Assembly: GCF_001625305.1 (NCBI RefSeq)
Contig: NW_017804021.1
Coordinates: 1,630,231 to 1,694,230 of the forward strand
Direction of reading: 5' to 3'
Origin: Branchiostoma belcheri
Lineage: Eukaryota > Chordata > Leptocardii > Amphioxiformes > Branchiostomatidae
DNA length: 64,000 nucleotides
In this document: positions 1 to 9,867 of the stretch, piece after piece
How the letters are laid out: every line of letters starts with the position of its first letter
Position numbering within the stretch: the stretch's first letter is position 1
Translations under genes and position numbers: made by a program
Notes under the pieces: model-generated
Database searches by the model: none
The model's input: the letters and a program-made list of their open reading frames with translations, nothing else
What the model was told of the DNA's origin: nothing

Positions 1-694
1 TAAAACCCTTAGCGTTCATACCAGACTTTTGATAACCGGTTTTGTAAAAATCCTGTCCGGTGAATATCCAATTAATCGGCCATGACTGCAGTTTGAATAA
101 CCGTTCCTCCCGCTCTTCTGATTGTTGTCCTTGGCCTTCTTGCTTGTATGCCGTCTTCAGTTTGTTTTATTACCTTAGTGCATCACTGATCCTTTATCTT
201 CAAGAAATCAGCCTCCTCCAACATTTTTGTTTCGGTAGAGCCCTCCCCCCCTAGCTTTTTCGAATTTGGCGACTCCTGCTCTCCAAACCTTAGTATCAGG
301 AGCGTCCCGTTCGCCGACCAGGTTGCGTTTGCTGATTCCATCGCAAAATGAAGAAAAACCGTGGAAAAACAGTGGAAACGAACTCAAAGTTGGTCAAAAC
401 AACGCGATCAAAAAAGCTTGCAGGTCGCACAGTCGGCCAGGATGCTGACCCGTGACCCCGGAATTATGACGCAAAAACCGGTTCAATAAACCCTTAGCGT
501 TCAGACCAGGTTTTTCGGTGGAAAAACCCTTCAAAAACCCCTCAAAAACCACCTCCCGAGGTGGTTTTTCAAAATCGGATTTAAACCCCTAAAAAACCGG
601 TTAATTTGCGTTCACACCAGGTTAAATAAAAACCGGTTTTTGAAAAACCGGTTGAAACCGCTAAATATAACTCTGGTATGAACAGGGTCTTATT
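1..694. repeat. Terminal-inverted-repeat element abutting the LRR gene
   Basis: The left end has GTTCATACCAGA at 14-25 and the right end its reverse complement TCTGGTATGAAC at 672-683. Both are flanked by related AAACCC / GGGTCTT sequence, as expected for terminal inverted repeats. The interior (about 30-50, 470-660) is built from repeated self-complementary AACCGGTT blocks separated by T- or A-runs, and the CCTTAGCGTTCA end motif recurs near 490. No transposase reading frame is present, so this would be a non-autonomous foldback or MITE-type element. Its left boundary may lie outside the window. No gene is seen in this stretch apart from the tail of the LRR reading frame. Confidence 0.55.
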
Positions 695-1458
695 AACTTG
701 TTTCTCTGCAGTTCTAAGGTTCTCAGTTGCGACGTTGAACTGAAACTTCCAGCCTGAATACCACTGATGTCATTACCTTGCAGCAAAAGTTGCTGCAAGT
801 TTCCCAGCCCTGTAAACATGTCAGATCTGAGGGTTGTTAACTTGTTGTTTTGCATTAGCAGCCACCTCAGCTGTGGTGTTGGACTAAAAGTCCCAGCCTG
901 AATATCAGTGATGCCATTAGATGTTAGATGAAGGAACATCAAGTTTCCCAGGCATGTGAACATGTCAGATCTGAGGGTTGTAAAGTTGAACCTGTTAATA
1001 TCCAGGTACAAGTCTCTCAGTTGTGGTGTGGAATTGAATGTTCCAGCTGGAATATCAGTGATGTCATTATAGTGCAGTTCAAGTGTCTGCAAGTTTCCCA
1101 GCCCTGTGAACATGTCAGGCCTGAGAGTTGTTATTCGGTTAACAGAAAGCCTCAATCTTCCCAACTTTGACAAGTTATAGAACGCCTGCCTATTGATGGC
1201 AGAAATGTGATTGCTACTAAGCCCTAAAGTCTCTACGTTTCTATAACGTGAGAAATCAGACTGACTTAAAGTTATGATTTGATTCCCTGCCAAATTCAAG
1301 TTTGTGATGTTTGTCGGAAGGTCCTGTGGAACGCTGGTCAGACCCAGACTGCTACAGTCACAGGCCGAAGCTGTGCAGCTGCAGGCAGCTTCTATTGTCC
1401 CCAACACCTTAAGGATGACCAGGAGGAACATCAGCACACCTGCTGGCTTCTTACCCAT
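661..1458 (-). CDS. Secreted leucine-rich-repeat protein, C-terminally truncated
   Basis: A single-exon frame encodes 265 residues from the ATG at 1458. I chose this Met (residue 20 of the open frame) because it directly precedes a hydrophobic signal peptide (GVLMFLLVILKVLG) and a Cys-rich LRR N-cap (CSC...CDC). About eight to nine LRRs of 24 residues follow (consensus LxxLxLxxNxI). The later ones form a two-LRR block of about 48 residues, TLRxDMFTxLGNL...AGTFxxTPQL, repeated about three times, which points to recent internal duplication. There is no LRR C-cap, transmembrane segment or TIR domain. The last ten residues (IRPCSYQSYI) are encoded by the end of the neighbouring inverted-repeat element, so the original C-terminus was probably lost. 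A GTGAG splice donor at 1603-1607 could end a 5' UTR exon. The ligand and function are unknown; it could be a pseudogene. Confidence 0.7.
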   Translation of the reverse strand: MGKKPAGVLMFLLVILKVLGTIEAACSCTASACDCSSLGLTSVPQDLPTNITNLNLAGNQIITLSQSDFSRYRNVETLGLSSNHISAINRQAFYNLSKLGRLRLSVNRITTLRPDMFTGLGNLQTLELHYNDITDIPAGTFNSTPQLRDLYLDINRFNFTTLRSDMFTCLGNLMFLHLTSNGITDIQAGTFSPTPQLRWLLMQNNKLTTLRSDMFTGLGNLQQLLLQGNDISGIQAGSFSSTSQLRTLELQRNKLIRPCSYQSYI

Positions 1459-1515
1459 GATGCAGTAACTGTCCTGGTACAAGATTAAGATACTAAAATA
1501 AATGGAATGCCTCAC

Positions 1516-2359
1516 AATTACTTGACTGCATATTTTACACTCCTAAGTCAACATATCACTTCTTCATACATCGGTTACCATGTTCAACTTAGTAGGATCA
1601 AACTCACCTCGATACTGATGTTGTGAAAATTGACACCCATCAACTATCAGGCTAGAGACTCGTCAGCTGCTACTCTGCACTTCGGATGTCAAACCTGGAA
1701 ACAATCATTATGATAATTGTAAGTGTTACAATCATTTTTAACACTTGTATGAGTACAATGATTTTGAATATTCTATGAATAAACTACACAGGTAAAAAGA
1801 TAAGAATTATTGCTGCTTATTCATTATAATACATCTTTTAAAAATTTTTCACTAATTGATAGACAAAGGGGCCAAACTTACCTAGATTATGGTAGTGCAG
1901 AGATTGACAGCTGTCAGTCACAACTCAGGTTTCCCGATCGTCTGCACAAAAACTGGAAAAAAATTAGGAAAGTGGTGCAGGTTATTGTTACAATAGTTCT
2001 GTCATTCTGTTTGGAATCCATAAATAGCATCAGGGCAATAAAGTTACATTATGCGCCTCTGCTGACTACTAAAAAAAGTTCAAAAGTACCTTGCAAGTTT
2101 ATCCAAAGTTTCCCTGGAAGACAGAGCTTCAGACACAGCGAGGCTGGTTAAGAGTTCTTCTCTCCTGGGACCTGCTTATCTTAAATGTTGTTCCTCTATT
2201 TTATAGCTGCGTCACGAGTTGTAACTTGAAAAATCTGACTTCTACACTTTGTACTTTGACCAATTGGTATGACAATAGGTTACCCTGACTGGACATTGGT
2301 CTGGGTGGTTAAATATTCATCACCATACGTGCTGACTATCATTGTGCGGTATTTGTAGG
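1516..2359. other. Intergenic DNA upstream of the LRR gene
   Basis: No convincing coding exon, RNA gene or named repeat is seen. On the minus strand a possible noncoding first exon of the LRR gene would start around 1608, but nothing in the sequence proves it. Confidence 0.4.
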
Positions 2360-2742
2360 TAGAGCTGTGTACCTAAACAAATTTTAGGTACAGGTACAGG
2401 TACACAGGTTTAGGTACAGGTCCGGACCTGAACCTGTACCTGAACAATTCGACCAATGTATATGCTCTTCTGAACTCCTGTAATAACTAGAAAAACATTG
2501 ATATAGGTTTAATTTTTGTTTATGGAGAATGTTCAGATAAAATATAGGTAAAAGTAAAGATGTTTTTGTTTTCATGAACACACAGGGACCCATTGTTAAC
2601 CAGCTATTTACACATTTGAGGTCACAAATAGGCATAAAATTGGTGTGAAATTGTTTAGGTACAGTACCGGTACTGAGGGATTAGGTATTTTGGACCTGTA
2701 CCTAATCAATTTTTCCGGTACAGTATCGGGTACACAGCTCTA
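2360..2742. mobile_element. hAT-type MITE, copy 1
   Basis: The element begins TAGAGCTGTGTACC and ends GGGTACACAGCTCTA, which are inverted repeats. It is flanked by a perfect 8-bp target duplication, TTTGTAGG at 2352-2359 and 2743-2750. TAGAG-type ends plus 8-bp duplications are typical of the hAT superfamily. The interior has short GGTACAGGTACAGG repeats at both ends and no transposase frame, so it is non-autonomous. A second copy lies at 12787-13195. Confidence 0.85.
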
Positions 2743-2750
2743 TTTGTAGG

Positions 2751-4463
2751 TTACACAAACATGCATGCACCCACCCACTCATCTACACACATGTAGAGAC
2801 ACATTCACACACTTTATTTATGATCTACAATGTACTATAATTCCTAAGTTTGTACATTTTGGAGTTTGACCTCTGACAATCTCACACACTGACTCTGACT
2901 GATTATAATTGTATCTTATATAAATTATTAAATTTCATTTTTTCGTATCTAATTATTATTTTATGCTTCATTATTTTCTTGTATCCCATGGGCTCCATCA
3001 ATGGCTGAAGGGACTACCCATTTGTCTCTAAGATGAATGAATAAATAAATAAATAAAACAGACAGACTCCTTCACATAGACACACACACAGAGTTTAACA
3101 CGGATACATGTACAAGCACACACAAACACACATGTACATACATGTAGACACACAAAACAATACAAAACACACAAAAAATAAATTTGCTAATAATTTATTT
3201 ACTTCATTATTTGACAAACATGACAAAAATCTCAGTAACAAAATATTACATCTGACATTAATTAACAGATATAAGTTTCCTATGGCTCACAAAACACTCA
3301 TAATTCATACTTGCAAAATGTCAAAATTGTTTAGTTTTTTTGGTTCATAATCGACACAAAACTGTTACGACTAAATTCTTTGAAAACCTTATCAATACAA
3401 TATAAAACAAGCCGCCAGGTGGCCCAAAATCTAATCATTTTGAGGTCTCATCAAGACCTACCCACCTACCAAATATCAAGTCAGTCCGTTTAAGCCTTCT
3501 CAAGTTATCGTGTTTACAGACAGACAGACACACACACACACACATACACGAACGCCTCTGAAAACATAACCTTCTTGGCGAAGGTAATTAAAAAGCAATG
3601 AAAAGTTATTCAGACAGTATAAACTATAATTAACTAGACCTTTCATATCTTGTTTTGCTATTAGTCAAAATTCTGTTTTATTTTTTTCTCTTTGTGCCTG
3701 CAATTGCAACATGGATGATTGCATTTAATTTATTTCCTACAAGAAGTTCATTGCTGCAATTCATGTACATTAAATACATGATTGTACTTTGCCACACATG
3801 TACCTACAGATACATGTAACATTGTGGCACTGATGATCAGTTATGCTACATGGTATAGATACATTGTATACACTTTAGCTACAGTGTATCATTGCTGCTG
3901 AGCACCAATCAAAACGCTTCATTACCTGCTAGCTATAGCAAACTATATTTAGGAATGCAGTTTAAGTTTCAAACCTAGAACTTTGACCAAAATGCTTGAG
4001 AAGCCATCCCAGCAAATGCAATCTCAAGATGAAAGAAACAATATCATTTTTAAACAAACACACAAAAATGGCTTGGACTTAAATTTACAAGAGAAGCTTC
4101 TGACTTCGCTTTTTTCTTAGGATAATTTTGTTGATGATTTCGAAATTAACATCCCCTCCCAAAAATGCCCCTCCTTTAGAAGTAAACAGCCAAATTTCAC
4201 AGTAAATTGAGGAGCACTATCATTCATAAAAATGTGCGTTTGGTCCTAATTGTAAAAATATTATAATTATAATACTGTAACTTGGCCCTGTGCTTTTGTT
4301 ACTGCAGTTGGTGAGAGCTTATTGACATTATAACCCATGGATCATTCCCAAATTTTTCATTATCTAGTACTAAAAGTTTCTTCACTTCTCCTTGCTATAT
4401 AATTTCTCTCATTCGAAATCTACAACTTTTCCAAATCTATCTCAACTTTGCCCCCAAATCTAA
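2751..4463. other. Intergenic DNA with simple repeats and a LINE-like tail
   Basis: Positions 2985-3058 look like a LINE 3' tail (CCCATGGGCTCC..., then AATA tetranucleotide repeats). Short (CA) runs lie at 2755-2815, 3085-3160 and 3528-3548. A dispersed repeat at 3408-3590 is annotated separately. No coding exon is recognised. Confidence 0.45.
3408..3590. repeat. Dispersed repeat with ACAC microsatellite
   Basis: The first 110 bases (AACAAGCCGCCAGG..., TCTCATCAAGACCTACCC..., CTCAAGTTAT) recur almost unchanged at 18805-18915. Here they are followed by (CAGA)/(CA) repeats and a CTTCTTGGCGAAGGTAAT end. This looks like the 3' end of a LINE or SINE family; the class is not certain. Confidence 0.6.
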
Positions 4464-5000
4464 GGAAACAGTTACTCAAGCAACTGGATAGATTTTGAAA
4501 ACTGTTAGACACGTCAAGTAGCATCCACTACAGTAACAGTACTAGTAACTGCGACCTGCAATGGCCTCTTCTCTCCAAAAGGAAGAGGAGCACCCACCTT
4601 ACAACATTTCTTAAAATACACTGTAGCTCATAACATTGTTGCAATCAACACCCAAACCGACAGGTTTTTGCAGCCCACACAGGGGCGTACCCGAGGGAGT
4701 CATGCACTCAAATACCGGACTATTAACACACGCACTGACACCTACAGATTTTGTTTTTTTCCCGTACCATTCCACAGTGGAACTCCTTACCCGGCCCAGT
4801 AGTTATGGCTCCCAATGTTGAGTCGTTCCGGGCCGGGCTGGCGGCATGCCCGCCTTAGCCTGGACCCCCTCCCCCCCCTAACGGCACCCATCGTGGGGTT
4901 ATTTGGGGGTACCAAAGATGAAGACGAACTGATGAAAAGTAGTAGAAACTTAATACGTCTGACAGTTTCTAAAATCTATCCAGTCGCTTGAGGAACAATT
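4464..5000. mobile_element. Inverted-repeat element at the 3' flank of HMG-CoA synthase
   Basis: The motif CTCAAGCAACTGGATAGATT with an adjoining GAAAACTGTTAGACA lies at about 4474-4511. Its reverse complement lies at about 4957-4996, so the element is bounded by imperfect inverted repeats of roughly 60 bp. Inside, a GC-rich block (about 4820-4925) is shared with 62270-62420. Related ends occur at 26848, 27342, 27510 and 35041. No transposase frame is seen. It lies just beyond the HMG-CoA synthase stop codon and may form part of the 3' UTR or flank. Confidence 0.6.
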
Positions 5001-5089
5001 TCCCTGTCTAAGACGACTTGTGTACTAAGTACTCCCAGGTGTTGTGCGGTAAGAACAAAGTTAAGACGTCTCCACTTCCCTGCGTGTCC

Positions 5090-8000
5090 TCAGAGCTCCC
5101 CGTCGAAGGAAGAAGACGTGCTCGGTGCCGGCTCCTGGGAGGACTTCTTCTGAGGTAGGGAGGAACTCTGGGAAGACAAGACGTCTCAGGGTAAGAAACT
5201 GTAATCATCATTCAGAATCTATGAACTCTTAATTTCTGAATTACATACATTGGTAACAAGTAAACTGCCTCATGGCATAACAAATATACTTGGAGAGTTA
5301 GACTTGGTGAGAATGCAGTGCTTCTGAGTGTTGGGCCAATGAATTATATTTAATGTTTAACTGTAATTCTATACAGACATTAGAAAACTTGCTTATTATT
5401 GACCACGACTTAACATGAATTAACAAATCACATAGTATAGCTAAGCAAAGTACAGCTTCAATTTTTACTGTCAATCTTCTGCTTGCAATACATACACGTA
5501 TTGGTTTCCCTTGATAAACTTCTACTTTTAATATCTGAGAACCAATGAAAATAACTTAAGAGGCCTTAAGACTAAACAAGAAGAATTTTGGTTGAGTTCT
5601 CACCTCTATATGCGGTGTTTCGGATGCGGGGGCTTCTGTGCCGTCCCTGGCGCCGGCTCTGAGTGATACAGGCGTGCGACTGTACTGTCTGCGATGCATC
5701 TCATCTACATGTGTGAGGTACCAGGTACCAGGGAACAGGTCTTCTACTGACCCTACTGGGGTGTACTTTGCTGTAAAAATAGAGACATGAGAACATTTGA
5801 CAGTGTTCATAAGTGCCAGGCTCAGACAAAACTCAGAGAGAGACAGTAATACGACTGTACTGTCCTTAATAACTCAGAAGTCTCACAACATGTTCACATT
5901 GAGTCCCCGGGACATTCAGTATCTCTAGAAGGGGTTAAATCCTTGATTCTGAATCGGACTTCTTTGCAAGAGGAGTTAAGGAGGCAGTCAGCATTGGAGA
6001 GTCTGAATCTCACCACACTGTCAGATCGACGGGTTAGCCTCTGTCGGTCATTCGCCACATCCCTGTTGAACTCTGAGTTCAGGAACTGGTTACCCCTGAC
6101 CAGGCGTGATGTGTCCGGACGGCAAACTCGCAACTCTCACAAGATTGACACACCATACTGTCGCACGGAGCGCTACAAAAACTCACCATTGCCCTACTTG
6201 ATCGAACTTTTAAACAACGAATCTTGAATGGACACAAGTTATAAAGTTAGAGCCTTGTATTGTTAGTCTCACTATTACATCGCCTTTTATTCTTACAATG
6301 ATCCCTGTTAACCGATTATTTTATGCCTACCCGTGAACCTTTTGTTGTAACTCACGACTTTTTCATTACTCGCTTAGCATTCTACAAAATAGTTAATTTC
6401 TCCATATGTATATATCGCTTACAAACTTTTTAAATATCTATAGGCTTTTATTAAATTTTAATGCGTCTTATTAAGCACACTTAGACATCTTTAATGTAAT
6501 TATTTATTGTATATACACTGTATGTAAACAGACCTGTCAATTCAGCCTTTAGGCTGCTATAAGGCTGTAGTAATGAAATAAACTTCAAAAATAAACTTCA
6601 AATAAGTCTACATAAGAGCTCACAGACCTACCCTGAACAGAGACGGGGGGCGACACAAGTTATCTGGCACGTTTGACCCGCTACTACGGTCACGTGTCTC
6701 TGACGTCACGTTCCAAGAGTAGACGGGTCCATTCCGTGAACAAGGTTGATGGAGTCAACCGAAAATTTGGGGTAAGTCCCAATTCTATATCTAGTGTTGG
6801 AAGTTAAAGTTCAGTCTTTATTTCATAATGTCCTTAATATCATTGTCCTTACCTAAGTGGTACGTGTCTTCCCTGAGTTTCATCATCTCTGCAAAGTCAG
6901 TTGTTGGTTCATTACTATAGCTATTTTGTCTTGAAGACATTAAAGAGAGTTGTATGCATCATGGTTCTCTATGGTTGTTTCCTTAAGGTTTTTATGATCA
7001 GGAGTTCCTTGTTGTTGTCCTTACCTAAGTGATGCGTGTCTTCCCTGAGTTTCATCATCTCTGCAAAGTCAGCAGGGGAAAAGCACTTCCTGGAGTCCAG
7101 CCTGGCCTGTAGGAAGGAAAACAAAATGTATCATGAACTTATTACTTCTCCACAGCTTCTATATGGCTTCAAGTAGAGTGAAGATCAAAATGTATCATGA
7201 GCTGCCTCTTCTTTTTCAAAAGCTTCTACAATCATGTAGATGGACTCTTTCCAGTAGCACGCCAAGGTCAGCCTGGATGCCAGATTGCTACAAGGGCCTA
7301 CACAAGCCAGCTTGTTTGCTCCCAGGCCAAGATGCCCACAAGGAATTCTAACACACTCTCCCAAGTTTAACATCTTTGGTTATCTGACTTTGTACTCATC
7401 TTAAGGTAAAGAATATTTCCAAGTACGAAAATATTATATAATGATATATGCAGCTATGTCAGTTACACATGTATATATTATGCAGATATATCACCTACTT
7501 AAGTCTTACATACAAATGTATGCAGCTACATAATGTCATTGTATATCAATTTAGACCTCTGCAATGTTAAGAAAGATTGATTGATTTTTTCATTGATTAA
7601 TTGATTGATTGACACTTCTTGAGTCTTGTTCATACCTGAAGGTCAGAGAAGCTCCCTACAAGCCTCTCCAGCTGCGACCCCGGTGTTGCATCCTGGGATA
7701 CCCGTACAGAGAACATGGCGGACGCCAGACCGGAGCCATAGGAAAAGAACCCGACCCTTCTACCCGCAAGGTCGGCTGCAGATTTACTGGGGGGAGATTT
7801 CAGGAACCATGAATATGATTTATAATAATACTGAACTTCAGCTTAGTACAGAGAACAGAGAACATGGCGGACGCCAGGCCCGACCCGTAGGAAAAGAACC
7901 CGACCCTTCTACCCGCAAGGTCAGCTGCAGATTTGCTGGGGGAAGATTTCAAAAACCATGAATATGATTTATAATAATAGTATTAATACTGAACTTCAGC

Positions 8001-9822
8001 TTAGTACAGAGAACAGAGAACATGGCGGACGCCAGGCCCGACCCATAGGAAAAGAACCCGACCCTTCTACTGGCAAGGTCGGCTGCAGATTTGCTGGGGG
8101 GAGACTTCAGGAACCATGAATATGATTTATAATAATACTGAACTTCAGCTTAGTACAGAGAACAGAGAACATGGCGGACGCCAGGCCGGAGCCGTAGGAA
8201 AAGAACCCGACCCTTCTACCCGCAAGGTCGGCTGCAGATTTACTGGGGGGAGATTTCAGGAACCATGAATATGATTTATAATAATACTGAACTTCAGCTT
8301 AGTACAGAGAACAGAGAACATGGCGGACGCCAGGCCCGACCCGTAGGAAAAGAACCCGACCCTCCGACCCGCAAGGTCAGACGCTGATTTACTGGGGGGA
8401 GAATCAGGAACAAAATGAGTATTTATGCTGAACTTGTTAGGAAGAAAGGTAGGTAGTAAGGAAGAACAGGAGAGAAGAAAGGAAAAGAAAAGCTGACAGT
8501 TAAGCCATGTTAGCGTACATAAAGAAAGAATAGGATACAAAATGAGAGTAATGAAAACTACACACAGAAAATGATAAGGCAAGGACATGCATTTGTACAA
8601 AACTGACACTAATCAAAGAAAAAGAGAGAGAGAATTAAAGAAAAAAGAGAAAAAGAAAACCAAAAGACAAGAAACTCCAAGAAAAAGACTTTCAACTACA
8701 ACATCCTAATCTGTATCTTGCAGATCAGAAGGTATTCAGAAAGACACTAACATTATACTACAGTCTACATATGTCTGTTATAATGTCTCACCTATACAGT
8801 AGAGAAGCCAGCCCAGAGTACAGTGACGGTGTGTACATGTTCCCCACTTGTGTGGCCAGCAGCAGGGCCAGTTTGGTCTTACTGTTAAACAACACTCTTC
8901 TGGCATTCACAAAGACTGTACAATGTATACTAACACTATAATATAATACTAACCTATACAGTAGAGAAGCCAGTCCAGAGTACAGTGAAGGTGTGTACAT
9001 GTTTCCCACTTGTGTGGCCAGCAGCAGGGCCAGTTTGGTCTTACTGTTGAACAGATCCTTACTGGCATTCACAAAAGCCTTCTCAAGATCCTTGTTGGAG
9101 AAAGTGTCCTCCAACTTTAAGTCCCTAGAAAAATGAAAGTGGTAAATTTAGTGAAAGTGACAAGGGTTTGAAAGTTTTGACATTAGAACTGTGGTAAAAA
9201 TCTGAACTAGATACACCAGATAACTACATTTTGTACATGTATACCACAAAATATGAATTTCAAAGTACAAAATAGCATTTTAGCTACTATATATAGGTAA
9301 GGTACATGTGTATGGTGGATCTATGAATTACACCTAACCCTTGAACATCTAACTCTAAACGTTGTTTAAAGCTATCTAATGACAATGCCCCTACAGTAAC
9401 TGTACTTGGTGACAGCGAGTTTCACTCTGAGATAGTTCTAGAAAAGAATGAGTTTTTTAACACCTCAATCCTTGGTTGATAACTCTGGTACTTGCAACAA
9501 AAGTCTTGAAAGATTGTTACCTAAAGGCCTCCAGTCCGGTGTACTTGGGGTCATCTTTGGCTGCGTCTAAGAAGTCGTTAAAGTAGAGCCTTGCGAAGGA
9601 CTTCTGCACCAGTTTGCAGTAAGGAGTGTGGAACAGGCAGTAGTCAATGTCTTCTAGGGTCAGGGGGGACGTACGGCCTTCTGCCATGGGGAAATAAGGA
9701 CAAATTAAGAACACACACAAACACACACTCACACACACAGAAACAAACACACACACATACACACACACACACAGTGACACGCATACAAACACACACAAAC
9801 ACACACACACACATACATACAC

Positions 9823-9867
<45 letters not shown>

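Noticed and set aside
1459..1515. N-terminal extension of the LRR frame (MRHSIYFSILILYQDSYCI)
   Set aside because: The downstream Met gives a standard signal peptide directly before the LRR N-cap. The extension would put the signal sequence internally.
7636..8391. CRISPR-like array
   Set aside because: The repeated units are half exons with splice acceptors in a eukaryotic gene. There are no short repeats with unique spacers.
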